64,000 nt of DNA from PALSA-693 sp963781155 (GTDB lineage Bacteria > Actinomycetota > Acidimicrobiia > Acidimicrobiales > Palsa-688), in assembly GCA_963781155.1 (NCBI GenBank), contig CAWAEC010000016.1, positions 1 through 64,000 on the forward strand. The letters run 5' to 3'. The notes beneath the pieces were generated by a model. That model was not told the DNA's origin. It saw only the letters and a list, made by a program, of their open reading frames with translations, and did no database searches. Shown here piece after piece: positions 44,895 through 54,555 of the stretch (within the stretch, counting starts at the first letter, position 1; each line of letters opens with the position of its first letter). The position numbers were made by a program, and so were the translations under genes.

Positions 44895-44921
44895 GACGAA
44901 TGGAACCACGGGGATGTGACA
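44895..44921 (-). promoter_or_regulatory. ECF41-type promoter for the AhpD-like gene
   Basis: The minus strand reads TGTCACA (44921-44915), 16 nt, CGTC (44898-44895), identical in both boxes and spacing to the sigma gene's own promoter. The -10 ends 35 bp before the ATG. Confidence 0.72.
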
Positions 44922-44971
44922 ACGAACCCCTTGCGCGCCGACGACCCTTGTGCGAAAGTTCGCGAGAAGCC

Positions 44972-45592
44972 ATGAGAATCAGGACGCTCACTCTGGGTGT
45001 TGTTGTGGTGCTGGCGCTGGCAGGATGCTCTGGGAAGTCCCACGATGCGGCTCCCACCACCCGGCCGGCGTCTTCGACGACGGCCGCTACGGGTTCTGCC
45101 GCTGGGGCTCCTAACCCGGATGTGATTCCACCGGTGATCACCGTCGCCTATGTCAACGCCGTCTTTGCAGTCCTGAACCATATAAACGGTAACGCTGCTC
45201 GGTCTCTCGTGTCAGCGAACCAAATCACACCCGTAGCTAGAGCAGACCTTAGGGCTATTTACAATGATCCGTTATTCACGATAGAGATGAGAGTGGCGCA
45301 ACAGGCGATAGCCACAAATTTCACAAACGTTCGGCGCCCCCCCGGGGATCGAATAACGATCGTAACGAGACTCTTCCCTGGAGATAGCAAGTGTGTCTTT
45401 GTCGAAACACATAGCAGCCTAAGCGCGGTCGACCTTGTACCATCACCGCCAGCTGCCTCAGAATATTGGGAGTTGCTTCCGAAACGAACTGGAATCGATC
45501 CACGACATCTGAATCCAACTCCTTGGGCTCTGAGCTTTAATCAAGCTTACGTGACTCCAACAACAATCCCAAACCAATGCGACGTCTCCTAG
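44972..45592 (+). CDS. lipoprotein of unknown function
   Basis: 206 aa. Lipoprotein signal: MRIRTLTLGVVVVLALAGC with a LAGC lipobox. A Ser/Thr/Ala-rich linker follows to about residue 50, then a globular domain (TVAYVNAVFAVLNHINGNAA ... RIAVQQ-like helices, one Cys pair). It is visibly poorer in GC from about 45175 to 45590 than its neighbours, which hints at acquisition. The stop overlaps the next start by 16 nt. No family recognised. Confidence 0.75.
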   Translation: MRIRTLTLGVVVVLALAGCSGKSHDAAPTTRPASSTTAATGSAAGAPNPDVIPPVITVAYVNAVFAVLNHINGNAARSLVSANQITPVARADLRAIYNDPLFTIEMRVAQQAIATNFTNVRRPPGDRITIVTRLFPGDSKCVFVETHSSLSAVDLVPSPPAASEYWELLPKRTGIDPRHLNPTPWALSFNQAYVTPTTIPNQCDVS

Positions 45593-46470
45593 CGGCGATG
45601 GGTTTGATCATCGCCAGTTGGGCGATATCATCACCCGCTCAGGCAACCATCGGATCCAACGGGGCTTGTGTAGTTGGCTTTCTCGGGGCGGGGCTACTTT
45701 GCGGAGGCGGGTATGTCATCCCACTCCCCGCTCAACCAGCACAGCCTTCACCGCCACCCGCCTCGAATCCTGCTGTCCCTCAGGTGGCACCTGCAACGTC
45801 GCCAGGAGGAACGTCGTCACCAGCCCCGATACCGCAAACGTCCTTTTTGGGCGGGGCCGGCACGTCCTGTAGTGTTTTTGGACCACCGCCGGAGAATCTC
45901 GTGGGCGCAGTGATGGCTTGGGTTCCCATACCGGCTGCTGCATCCTGCCAAAACCCCCCACCCCCACCTCCACCAGCCGCGCCGGCAGCTCACCAGCCGG
46001 CACCACCTGGTCCGCCGGCGCCCCCACCGATCAATCCCGGCGTATTAGCCATTCAGTTCTGGCAAACAATTCCTCTACCGGCACCGCATCCCTCCATTCC
46101 GCCGGGATACGCCGTCACCGGCATGCCTGCATACTTGGTCACAGACGGCACCCTTGCCCCAGCGCCGTACCAGGAACCGACTCCCCTCGGCCCGCTCACC
46201 ATAACCGCCCACGGAAGTTACCGGGTCGACTGGGGCGACGGCACGGCACCCACCTGGACGGGACCATATGCACGAGAAGGCAGTCCCTATCCGAACGGCA
46301 CCATCACGCACACTTACGACAATGTTGGCACGGTGACCGTGACCATCCAGGAGGTATGGACGGCAAGTTGGCGCCTCGGCGCGGCGACCGGCCACCTCAC
46401 GGGCCTCCACACCACCGCCACAATCCCGGATTTTCCGATCCACCAGATCCAGGCCATCGTTACCGGTTGA
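45577..46470 (+). CDS. secreted Pro-rich protein with PKD-like domain
   Basis: 297 aa. Signal peptide MRRLLAAMGLIIASWAISSP with an AQA cleavage site. The Pro/Ala-rich low-complexity region spans about residues 50-150. The C-terminal beta-sandwich has SYRVDWGDGTAPTWTGPYA and THTYDNVGTVTVTIQEVW, the PKD pattern. It is probably displayed outside the cell together with the preceding lipoprotein, with which it overlaps by 16 nt. The exact role is unknown. Confidence 0.75.
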   Translation: MRRLLAAMGLIIASWAISSPAQATIGSNGACVVGFLGAGLLCGGGYVIPLPAQPAQPSPPPASNPAVPQVAPATSPGGTSSPAPIPQTSFLGGAGTSCSVFGPPPENLVGAVMAWVPIPAAASCQNPPPPPPPAAPAAHQPAPPGPPAPPPINPGVLAIQFWQTIPLPAPHPSIPPGYAVTGMPAYLVTDGTLAPAPYQEPTPLGPLTITAHGSYRVDWGDGTAPTWTGPYAREGSPYPNGTITHTYDNVGTVTVTIQEVWTASWRLGAATGHLTGLHTTATIPDFPIHQIQAIVTG

Positions 46471-46649
46471 CGGTTACGAATCAGGATTGCGTAAAAGGAC
46501 ACGGGCCTCCGGGTTCACGCCCCGAGGACCACTCCAACTCTTAGGGCGACGGCCGGGCAGCACTTCGATTCCGAAAAAATCCAAGAAAATATCTCTGTGT
46601 TCCGCCCGGTCACGCTTTCACTGTCACACCCTCGTCGTATGGTTCGAGC

Positions 46650-48089
46650 ATGGCCACATCGAACGTGTCTCTCGAAGCAGTCGAGGTCATCGACGCCCTC
46701 GGCGCGCTCGTGGGCCGTTTGGACGTGGCCATCCTGTCTGGCGAGGACGCCGCCGAGCTGACTGCCCTGTTGGCTCGAGGCGAGCGGTTGTGCGCCATGG
46801 GCAAAGCAATGGCCGCCCGGCGCGCCAGCCAGTGCAAGCACTTCGCCCGGGCCGGGCATCGCTCACCCGAGCAGTGGCTGGCCGGACTCAGTGGCTCCAG
46901 TCCGGGGGCGGCGAAGTCGAGCCTGGCCGTGGCCGATCAAATGAGCGCGCAGCCCGCGCTCGCCGAAGCGTGCCAGGCCGGACGATTATCTCCGCAGCAA
47001 GCAGAGGAGATCGCGGCGGCCGCCGCTGTGGACCCCCAGGCGACGACTCGACTAATAGAAGAGGCCAGCCGGGGAGAACTCCCCGAGTTGCGTCAGGTGT
47101 GCCGGCAGGTCGTCCACGCTGGAAGCTCTCCACAGGATGATCAGGCTCGCCTTGCCGCCCTGCACGCCCGCCGATCACTGCGCACCTGGATGGACAAGGA
47201 CGGGTCTGGCCGGGTGCACGCCCGCCTGACTCCGGACGGGCTGGCCCGGTTCCGGGCCTGGCTGCACCCCTTCGAGCGCTACCAGTTCGAACACGCCCGC
47301 CGTCAGGGCGAGCGAGAACACGCCGAGTGCTACGCAGCCGACGCCCTCTTGATGTTGGCTGAGGCTGCCCACACTGGCTGCCTGCAGCGGACGGTTGACG
47401 ATCCCGCCCAGCTGCAGGATACGGATGACCCCGACGCCACCAACCCGGCCGAAGATGACGCTCCTGACGGTGAGACCAGCCAACCGGAACTGCCTCTTCG
47501 AGTCGGCCCGCCGGCCACGGTCATCGCCCTCATCGACCATGCGGTTCTCGTGCGCGGCTACGTGCGCGGCGATGAATGCAGCGTCATCCAAGGACTGGGA
47601 CCAGTTCCGGTCACCACCATCAGAAATCTGATGGACGACGCCTTCTTGCGAGCCGTCGTCCAGCGCGGCATCGACATCCGCTCTGTCGTCCACCTCGGCC
47701 GCTCCCCTACCGCGGCCCAATGGACTGCCCTGTGGGCCCGCGACCGCACCTGCGTGGTACCGGGTTGTGCCAACCACTACCGCCTGCAAGCCCATCACGT
47801 CACCGGCTGGAAGCCCACCGGCCAAACTCGCCTGGATGACCTGGCCCTGCTTTGCCCGTTTCATCATCACTCGATCACGAATCGGGGTTGGCGACTGTCC
47901 GGCCCGCCCGGCCGATGGAGCTGGCGGCCGCCCCCCGAAGACGAAGCACCCGGCCCGTTCGATCCCGACGGTCTCCATCTCAGAACCCCACCCCCCGGCA
48001 CCATCCATAGCCACCCTCTGCCCGTTGAGAGCGATTGCGACCCACCCAGCGCAGAACGGTCTCGGGTCGACTGTACGAGCCGTGTCTGA
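46650..48089 (+). CDS. DUF222/HNH endonuclease ('13E12' family) protein
   Basis: 479 aa. DUF222 helical domain about residues 1-300 (ASQCKHFARAGHRSPEQWLA, RLSPQQAEEIAAAA). The HNH domain about 370-415 has CVVPGCANHYRLQAHHVTGW, TRLDDLALLCPFHHHSITNR, with two zinc-type CxxC/CxxH pairs and HH. It is an abundant, often duplicated actinobacterial family of uncertain role. GTATGG precedes the start weakly. The 250 bp after it hold no gene. Confidence 0.88.
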   Translation: MATSNVSLEAVEVIDALGALVGRLDVAILSGEDAAELTALLARGERLCAMGKAMAARRASQCKHFARAGHRSPEQWLAGLSGSSPGAAKSSLAVADQMSAQPALAEACQAGRLSPQQAEEIAAAAAVDPQATTRLIEEASRGELPELRQVCRQVVHAGSSPQDDQARLAALHARRSLRTWMDKDGSGRVHARLTPDGLARFRAWLHPFERYQFEHARRQGEREHAECYAADALLMLAEAAHTGCLQRTVDDPAQLQDTDDPDATNPAEDDAPDGETSQPELPLRVGPPATVIALIDHAVLVRGYVRGDECSVIQGLGPVPVTTIRNLMDDAFLRAVVQRGIDIRSVVHLGRSPTAAQWTALWARDRTCVVPGCANHYRLQAHHVTGWKPTGQTRLDDLALLCPFHHHSITNRGWRLSGPPGRWSWRPPPEDEAPGPFDPDGLHLRTPPPGTIHSHPLPVESDCDPPSAERSRVDCTSRV

Positions 48090-48338
48090 TTTTGGACGAC
48101 CCGATCTATTCCGGTTCCATAGTCAACAAGAAATCGCAGCCCAAATAACCACCCGCACTTGTTCCTGTGCCGAGCGACGTCACCGACCAACGTCAGCTCA
48201 TCCAACCGCATGACCGATCTGTTCCGGGCCGCCCCCCTCGCGCAGGACCGAGTATTCAGTCGCCGCTCAGCCCTTGTTCAACTCATCGCCATCTCCATGA
48301 GGTGAATTGACCGGACCAGCAGACAAGGAGGACGACTC

Positions 48339-50045
48339 ATGTCGCTGCGTCACGCCCGCATCCCGGCCCGCACCGCAAGGGCCCGGCGACCCAAATGGCA
48401 CGCCCCACGCCACCTCATCTGGCTCTTCGCCTGCTGTCTCGCCGTCGGAGCACTCGGCAACCTCAATCCGATCACGACCGCCGGCGCCGGCGCCCAAACC
48501 GCCGTCCCCGAAGGCCCGACACACCCGGCCGCCACACCACTTCCCACCCCCACCCAAACGCCAATCACCGCCACGCAGGGCACAGCCGCCGCCGGCAGCA
48601 ACCTCCTGGTCAACGGCGGAGCCGAATCCGGTTCCCCTTCCCAAACGGGATATGACGCCGTGACTATCCCCGGCTGGACGATCTCCGCCGGGCTCCCGAC
48701 CACACCGGCCTACCGGGGTGCCCCCGGCTCCGTGGTCCCGTCCCTGTTTCCGGGCATCTTCACCCCCGGTCCACCGTCCCGAGGGAATGCCTTCTTCGCC
48801 GGAGGCGCGGGCGGCACTTCGGTGCTCAGCCAGGAGGTCCCGCTCCGACCCGTCGTAACCCCGACCGGATTCACGCTCTCGGCCTGGTTGGGCGGGAGCG
48901 GCCCTCGCACCGACGCGGCCTCCGTCAGCCTGGTGTTCCGCAACAGCAACGGACGAATCCTTTCGTCCACCACCATCAGCCCCGTCGGTCCCGCCCAGCG
49001 ACAGAACCGCACCGCCCTTCTGGAGCAGCACGCCACCGGGAACGTTCCGTCCGGCGCGGCCACCGCAGAAGTCGTGCTCACGATGGCCACGACCAACACC
49101 TCCTACGACACCAAGCAGGACTCGGTCCTCAGATACAACTACGCCTTTGCCGACAACCTCTCCCTCACCCTCACCGCCCCGGAACCGCGACCCTTTCTGA
49201 CCGTCCCACGCAGCACGGTGCCGCGGTTCCAGCACGTCTTTGTCGTCGTGATGGAAAACGAGAGCTACAGCGACGTCATCGGCAACGTCGCCCAGGCGCC
49301 GTTCATCAACAGCCTTCTTTCGAGTGGGTCCGTCCTCACCGATATGTACGCCGAAGTACACCCCAGCGACCCCAACTACCTGGCCCTTTCGGGCGGCAGC
49401 ACGTTCGGCATCCTTGGAAATCCCCTCGAAAGCGACCCCACCCTCAACATCCCCGCCCTCAACATCGCCGATCTGATTCAGCAGTCCGGCCAGACCTGGA
49501 AGGGCTACGCCCAAAGCGCCGACGGGCCATGCGACCGGACCGACCACGGGTATTACTACCTGGACGACCTGCCCTTCCTTTATTACCGCGACATCCAGGG
49601 GAACCTGGCCCGCTGCCGTACCCACCTTGTCCCCCAGACCCAGCTCGGCATGGATCTGCGCCAGGCGTCGACGACGCCCAATTTCGCCTGGATCGACGCC
49701 AACGACTACTACGACATGGAGGCGGGTGGCATCGCCGCGGGAGATCAATGGCTCCGAACCCTGGTCACCGGGATCCGCCAGTCACCGGCGTGGCGAGACC
49801 AGAGCTCGCTGCTGATCATTACCTGGGACGAAGACCATTGGGATGGGCAGCGCCCGGCGCAGCGGATCCCCACGCTCCTGGTCGGATCCCGGGACGTCAA
49901 AGCCGAATACGCGTCATCCGATCGCTACACCCACTACGACCTGCTTCGAACCATCGAAGCCGCCCTGGGTCTCCAGCGGAGCCTGACCCAAAACGACCGG
50001 TACGCGCCCCCGGTCAACGACGTCTTCTCTTCGAAATCGCCATGA
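48339..50045 (+). CDS. secreted phosphoesterase-family protein (phospholipase C/acid phosphatase-like)
   Basis: 568 aa. A long positively charged n-region, then HLIWLFACCLAVGALGNL as export signal. Residues about 85-280 form a carbohydrate-binding-like beta domain (SNLLVNGGAESG ... FADNLSLTLT). The C-terminal PF04185-type catalytic domain begins RFQHVFVVVMENESYSDVIG and includes HPSDPNYLALSGG and LLIITWDEDHWDGQ metal-binding residues. AAGGAGG precedes the ATG. The stop overlaps the AfsR-type gene by 4 nt. Confidence 0.88.
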   Translation: MSLRHARIPARTARARRPKWHAPRHLIWLFACCLAVGALGNLNPITTAGAGAQTAVPEGPTHPAATPLPTPTQTPITATQGTAAAGSNLLVNGGAESGSPSQTGYDAVTIPGWTISAGLPTTPAYRGAPGSVVPSLFPGIFTPGPPSRGNAFFAGGAGGTSVLSQEVPLRPVVTPTGFTLSAWLGGSGPRTDAASVSLVFRNSNGRILSSTTISPVGPAQRQNRTALLEQHATGNVPSGAATAEVVLTMATTNTSYDTKQDSVLRYNYAFADNLSLTLTAPEPRPFLTVPRSTVPRFQHVFVVVMENESYSDVIGNVAQAPFINSLLSSGSVLTDMYAEVHPSDPNYLALSGGSTFGILGNPLESDPTLNIPALNIADLIQQSGQTWKGYAQSADGPCDRTDHGYYYLDDLPFLYYRDIQGNLARCRTHLVPQTQLGMDLRQASTTPNFAWIDANDYYDMEAGGIAAGDQWLRTLVTGIRQSPAWRDQSSLLIITWDEDHWDGQRPAQRIPTLLVGSRDVKAEYASSDRYTHYDLLRTIEAALGLQRSLTQNDRYAPPVNDVFSSKSP

Positions 50046-53000
50046 CCATTCCGACACTTGAGCGGCCTGTCCCGAAAGCCGCCCCGAGGCCATCTGCTAC
50101 CGTGCCCGCCGGGGTAGCCATGAATCACCTCATGTTTGGTGTTCTCGGGCCGACCACCGTGATCGGCGAGCAGGGCGAGATCGTGATTCACGGCACACTC
50201 CGCCGCCGACTCCTGGCCCGGTTGCTGGTCTCGAACGGCCAGCCCGTCGCCGTCGACCGCCTCAAGGAGGATCTCTGGAACGGCACCCCACCCGCCAGCG
50301 CCGCCTCCACGCTCAAGAGTCATGTGTCATTGCTACGGCGCGCCCTCGGCCCCGACAGGCTGGAAAACCGGAACACCGGTTACCTCCTCCGACTTAATCC
50401 CGGCGAGCTCGACGCCGACCTTTTTGAAAAAGACGCAGACGCAGGGCACGAGCAGCTCCGAGACGGTGATCCCGCCGCGGCAGCGGAAAGCCTCGACCGC
50501 GGTCTGCGGCGGTGGAGAGGACGGGCTCTGGCCGAGGTGGCCGACGCCACTTGGGCCCAGCCCGAAGCAGTCCGGCTCGAGGAGCTGCGCGCCGCCGCGC
50601 TCGACGCCTGGCTCGAGGTCCGTTTGGTTCTCGGTGACAGCCATCAGATAATTCCGGCTGCCGAGACCGCCGTCGCGGAACATCCGCTCCGGGAGCAGCT
50701 GTGGGCCAAGCTCATTACCGCCCTCTATCGCGGTGGGCGCCAGGCCGACGCTCTGCGCGCCTACCAGCGACTGCGACAGCTGCTCGGCGAAGAGCTCGGC
50801 ATCGATCCGAGCCCGCAGCTGGTCGCCCTCGAATCCGCGGTCCTCCGCCAGGAACCGGACCTGGCCCCGCCACCCGCGCCGTTGACGGGCCACAAAGTCG
50901 CCGGGAACCTGCCGCCGGACCTGACCAGCTTTATCCCTCGACCCCGAGAGCTCGCCGACCTGGCCGGCTGGATCCAGGAGCCGTGCGTGCTCACGCTGGT
51001 GGGCCCGGGCGGCACCGGAAAGACTCGCCTGGCTCTCGAGGCGGTGCGCCAGGCTGCTGGCAACTTCGATGCCATCTGGTTGTGCGAGCTGGCGGCCGTG
51101 AGCGACCCGCCCGACATCGTGCGCGAGTTGGGCCTGGCCCTTGGGCGCGCCGACCAGGCCGGCGTCGACCTGACCGAGCTGATCGGGCGTCGCCTGGCGG
51201 ACGGCACGCAGCTGTTGATGCTCGACAACTGCGAGCATCTTGTCGACGCCTGCGCTGCTCTGGTCGCCCGCCTTCGCACCCAGGCGCCCCTGTTGCGGAT
51301 CGTGGTGACCAGCCGGGCCCCGCTGGAGGCAGAGGGCGAGGTCGTGTACCGGGTACCGCCGATGTCGATCCCCGCCGCGGCCGGGGAGGACGATGACCTG
51401 CTCGGGTACGAATCGGTTCGTCTTTTCCTCGAGCGGGCCCGCTTCCAGCAACCAGGATTCGCCTTTGATCGCGACAGCCTGACTGCGGTTGCCGGCATTT
51501 GCGCCCGACTCGACGGCATGCCGCTGGCGATCGAACTGGCCGCCGCCCGGCTGCGCACCATGTCGGTGGCCGACATCGGGCGACGACTGGACAACCGCTT
51601 CCAGTTGCTCACCGGCGGCGCCCGCACTGCTCCGGCCCGTCAGCGCAGCCTGGTGGCCCTGATCGATTGGTCCTACGACCTGCTCGGCCGCCCGGAACAA
51701 CTCCTGTTGGGACGGCTGGCGATCTTCGCGTCCAGCTTCGACGCGGACGCGGCCGAGGCCGTGGCCGGGGCGGGCCTCGAGACGTCAACCGACGCCCTGG
51801 CATCGCTCGTCGACAAGAGCCTGGTGCAGTTCGATCCGTCGGCCGGCCGCTCCCGATACCGGATGCTCGAGACGATCCGTGAGTACGCCCTGACGAGGGT
51901 CCGCCCTGAGGACGAGTTGGACGCCCGGCGCGCCCACGCCCGCTATTTTCTCGACCTGGCGCAGCAGGCCGTCCCACATTTCTCCGGCGCGGATCAACCA
52001 GCGTGGCGGGCCCGTCTCGATCCTGACGACGAAAATCTCCGGGCCGCGTTCGTGACGATATTGAGCGACTCCGACCCGCACGCGGGCCTGGCCTTCGCGG
52101 CAGCGTTGTGTCGCTACTGGAGCAGCCGGGGCAGCTATGGCGATGAGATGTCGCTGGTGGAATCGGCCCTGGACCGCGCCGACGCATCCGCCCCTACGGA
52201 AGTGCGGGGCCAGGCCCTGGCGGCTGCCGGGTTTGTGTATTTCCGCCGGGGGGAGTCGGCCCAAGCCCAGAAGCGGGTGGACGAGGCGCTGGCCATCGCC
52301 ACACGCCTCAGCCTGCCCTCGCTCGCCGCCGACGCCCTTCGCACCAGTGCGTGGGTCACGGACCGCCGCGGCGACCCGGCCGGGGCCAAAGCCCGGGCCG
52401 CCGAAGCGGTGGAAATGGCGCTGGCCGGCGGAGAGACGCATTTGCTGGCGCGCGCCCATGACGTGCGCGGCGCCATGGCGCACGGGGACGATCCGGTCCA
52501 GGCCCGGGCCGACTACACCGAAGCCCTGCGCTATTGCCGGCTTGCCGGCGACCGGGCCGGCGAGGCCAGCACACTCAACAATCTGGCCGTGCTCGAACTG
52601 GATCAACGCAATCACCAGGCGGCCCGCCAGTACTTCGACCGTGCGCTGGACGTCGTCGTCGAGGTGGGCGACCCTGCGTTGATGCCCTTCGTCCGTTATG
52701 GGGTGGGCCTGACGTCGATCCTGGCAGGCGACGACGCCACTGCCGCTCCGGCCCTGGCGGAGGCCCTCCGCGAAGCCCGGGGAACCGGTCAACGGTCGCT
52801 GGAGGCCTACGCCCTGCTGGGAACGGCCATCGCCCGGACCCGGTTGACGCCGGACCGGGTGGCGGCCCAACTGCTGGGCGCAGCTGACGCCATGTTCGAC
52901 GATCTCGGCGAACGTCCTGAGCCCACTGAGGCCGCGCTCCGCGACCAGGCCGTTCGGGCGTTGACCGTGGCCCTTGGGGATGAGCTCGATTCGGCCCAGG

Positions 53001-53089
53001 CGAAGGGTCGATTGCTCACCGCCGCCGAGATTGTCCGATTGGCCAGCGAGCCTTGTCCGCAGACCACCGGGATGCTCGAATCACGATGA
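50042..53089 (+). CDS. AfsR/SARP-type regulator (BTAD, NB-ARC, TPR)
   Basis: 1015 aa. An OmpR-like winged helix spans about residues 27-115 (MFGVLGPTTVIGEQGEIVIH, STLKSHVSLLRRALG). BTAD spans about 120-270. NB-ARC has P-loop VGPGGTGKTRLALEAVRQA (about 320), LLMLDNCEHLVDACAALVAR as Walker B and a GMPLAIELAAARL GxP motif. TPR-like repeats follow from about 640. The ATG at 50042 overlaps the phosphoesterase stop; an internal ATG at 50120 is the alternative start. It likely activates its own operon or nearby secreted-protein genes. Confidence 0.9.
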   Translation: MTIPTLERPVPKAAPRPSATVPAGVAMNHLMFGVLGPTTVIGEQGEIVIHGTLRRRLLARLLVSNGQPVAVDRLKEDLWNGTPPASAASTLKSHVSLLRRALGPDRLENRNTGYLLRLNPGELDADLFEKDADAGHEQLRDGDPAAAAESLDRGLRRWRGRALAEVADATWAQPEAVRLEELRAAALDAWLEVRLVLGDSHQIIPAAETAVAEHPLREQLWAKLITALYRGGRQADALRAYQRLRQLLGEELGIDPSPQLVALESAVLRQEPDLAPPPAPLTGHKVAGNLPPDLTSFIPRPRELADLAGWIQEPCVLTLVGPGGTGKTRLALEAVRQAAGNFDAIWLCELAAVSDPPDIVRELGLALGRADQAGVDLTELIGRRLADGTQLLMLDNCEHLVDACAALVARLRTQAPLLRIVVTSRAPLEAEGEVVYRVPPMSIPAAAGEDDDLLGYESVRLFLERARFQQPGFAFDRDSLTAVAGICARLDGMPLAIELAAARLRTMSVADIGRRLDNRFQLLTGGARTAPARQRSLVALIDWSYDLLGRPEQLLLGRLAIFASSFDADAAEAVAGAGLETSTDALASLVDKSLVQFDPSAGRSRYRMLETIREYALTRVRPEDELDARRAHARYFLDLAQQAVPHFSGADQPAWRARLDPDDENLRAAFVTILSDSDPHAGLAFAAALCRYWSSRGSYGDEMSLVESALDRADASAPTEVRGQALAAAGFVYFRRGESAQAQKRVDEALAIATRLSLPSLAADALRTSAWVTDRRGDPAGAKARAAEAVEMALAGGETHLLARAHDVRGAMAHGDDPVQARADYTEALRYCRLAGDRAGEASTLNNLAVLELDQRNHQAARQYFDRALDVVVEVGDPALMPFVRYGVGLTSILAGDDATAAPALAEALREARGTGQRSLEAYALLGTAIARTRLTPDRVAAQLLGAADAMFDDLGERPEPTEAALRDQAVRALTVALGDELDSAQAKGRLLTAAEIVRLASEPCPQTTGMLESR

Positions 53090-53122
53090 CCGCCTTGGCC
53101 ACCGACGACGGGGAGATCCAGC

Positions 53123-53914
53123 ATGCGAACGGTACGACAGGCGGCGTGGCCACTTTTGCTGTCGCTGCTCCCGCTGTCCGTGATAGCGGGATGGGCGGCT
53201 CTCGCCGGGGGCCCGGCGTCCGCCGCCGCAGCCCCGAGGGCGGGCATCTCGATCAGCCCGGGGGCAGGGCCCCTCAGCGTGAAGTTCAACGCAGTGGCGA
53301 CGGGATTTCCCTCACCCGTCACCGCCTATCGGTGGACCTTCGGGGACGGCACGTCGAAAACCACGTCAGCCAACACCGTTGGCCACACCTACAAGTCGGC
53401 GTCGACCTTCTCCGTTTCCGTGACCGAGACCGGCTCAGGGGGTGGGTCGGCGACGGCGAGAGGGAGGTTGGAGCTGTTCCTGTGCCCGGCCGGGTCGTCG
53501 CAGTGCACGGCGACACTGCAGTCCCCTGGCCCCGTGCGCATCCTGAGCGCCTCCGGCCCGGTCCATCCGGGGACGGCAGCCAGCCTGGCGCTGTTCACGG
53601 ATCCGTGGCGGTTCCCCAACTGCGATGCGGCAATCCAGACGGCTGCGGCGGTGACGGATTCCGGCTTCAGCGGACCGCTGGCCGTGACCCTCGTCTACCA
53701 AACCGCCCATCCGAAGCAGGTGCCGACCACGTGCTTTTCCTCCGACGTGGCCTTCACGGACGCGGCCGGACTGCTGGTCCACAGCGGCCCCCTGCCGGCC
53801 TGCCAGGCGGCCGTGCCCGTCCCGCCGTGCGTGCAATCCGTCCAGCTGTCCGGGTCGCAGGTCATGAAGCAGCTGTTGATTCCGCCCGGCGATCCTCGTA
53901 TCGGGGCGCCCTGA
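53123..53914 (+). CDS. secreted protein with PKD domain
   Basis: 263 aa. Signal peptide MRTVRQAAWPLLLSLLPLSV, then ASAAAAP. The PKD domain about residues 42-105 includes TAYRWTFGDGTSKTTS and VGHTYKSASTFSVSVTE. The C-terminal domain has four Cys (LFLCPAGSSQC, TCFSS, PPCVQ). GGGGAG precedes the ATG. It lies 33 bp after the AfsR-type gene and is probably co-transcribed with it. Confidence 0.8.
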   Translation: MRTVRQAAWPLLLSLLPLSVIAGWAALAGGPASAAAAPRAGISISPGAGPLSVKFNAVATGFPSPVTAYRWTFGDGTSKTTSANTVGHTYKSASTFSVSVTETGSGGGSATARGRLELFLCPAGSSQCTATLQSPGPVRILSASGPVHPGTAASLALFTDPWRFPNCDAAIQTAAAVTDSGFSGPLAVTLVYQTAHPKQVPTTCFSSDVAFTDAAGLLVHSGPLPACQAAVPVPPCVQSVQLSGSQVMKQLLIPPGDPRIGAP

Positions 53915-53918
53915 GGCG

Positions 53919-53950
53919 GCGCCCGTCCCAGCGCCGGCAAGGACGGGCGC
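53919..53950. terminator. bidirectional terminator-like hairpin
   Basis: GCGCCCGTCC (53919-53928) and GGACGGGCGC (53941-53950) make a perfect 10-bp stem with a 12-nt loop, followed by CCCTTT. It sits in the 44-bp gap between convergent genes. Confidence 0.7.
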
Positions 53951-53958
53951 GGCCCCTT

Positions 53959-54555
53959 TCAGCACGCCTGGTTGTTGGTGGCCACGGAGAAGTCGGGGAA
54001 GTTCATGGTCTGGTTGCCGAACTCGCCGTTGGCGGCGAACCCCGGCAGGATCTGCAGCTCCACATTCGCGAGCAAGCTGCCGCCATCCGGGGCGCCGTTG
54101 GTGTCCGTGGCGGCGTTGATCCAGCCCCGGGCCGACACCGGCGGCGTCGACGCCGCGGGCAGGCCCTGGGTGATCAGCGTGATCGGACCGGTGTAGGTCT
54201 TCACCGGGGCAGCGGCCGTGTCGCTGGTAAGGGCCGTGGTCCCCCGCAGGACGCCCCGCTGGGTCTTCAGGTTGACGGTCCAGACGATCCGGTTCACCGC
54301 GAGCGATCCGGTCAGGTTGTAGTCGGTCGACCCTGGGGTCAGATCGGTCTCTCCGCCCTTCCAGGAGCCCCGGAAGGTCTCGTACGTAACGCCGTCCTCG
54401 CCGAGGCAACGGGCGGCGGTGAAGTGCGAGGCGCCCAGCTGGATGGTGGCGTTGGCCTCATCGACCTCGGGTGCTCCGGCCGCGGCCGCAATGGTGGCGC
54501 CCGCTCCGGCAGCGACCAGCACGCTGGTGGCAACGGCGGCAATGATGCGCTTCAT
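53959..54555 (-). CDS. secreted protein of unknown function
   Basis: 198 aa. Signal peptide MKRIIAAVATSVLVAAGAGA with TIAAAAG. The mature domain is all-beta in character (GSTDYNLTGSLAVNRIVWTV, KTYTGPITLITQGLP) and has only two Cys (AARC, NQAC). GGGAGGA precedes the ATG at 54555. It is convergent with the PKD gene, across the hairpin. Between it and the kinase gene lies a short GC-rich tandem repeat (GACGGCCGGGTGGCCAGC, two copies, about 54634-54670). Confidence 0.75.
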   Translation of the reverse strand: MKRIIAAVATSVLVAAGAGATIAAAAGAPEVDEANATIQLGASHFTAARCLGEDGVTYETFRGSWKGGETDLTPGSTDYNLTGSLAVNRIVWTVNLKTQRGVLRGTTALTSDTAAAPVKTYTGPITLITQGLPAASTPPVSARGWINAATDTNGAPDGGSLLANVELQILPGFAANGEFGNQTMNFPDFSVATNNQAC

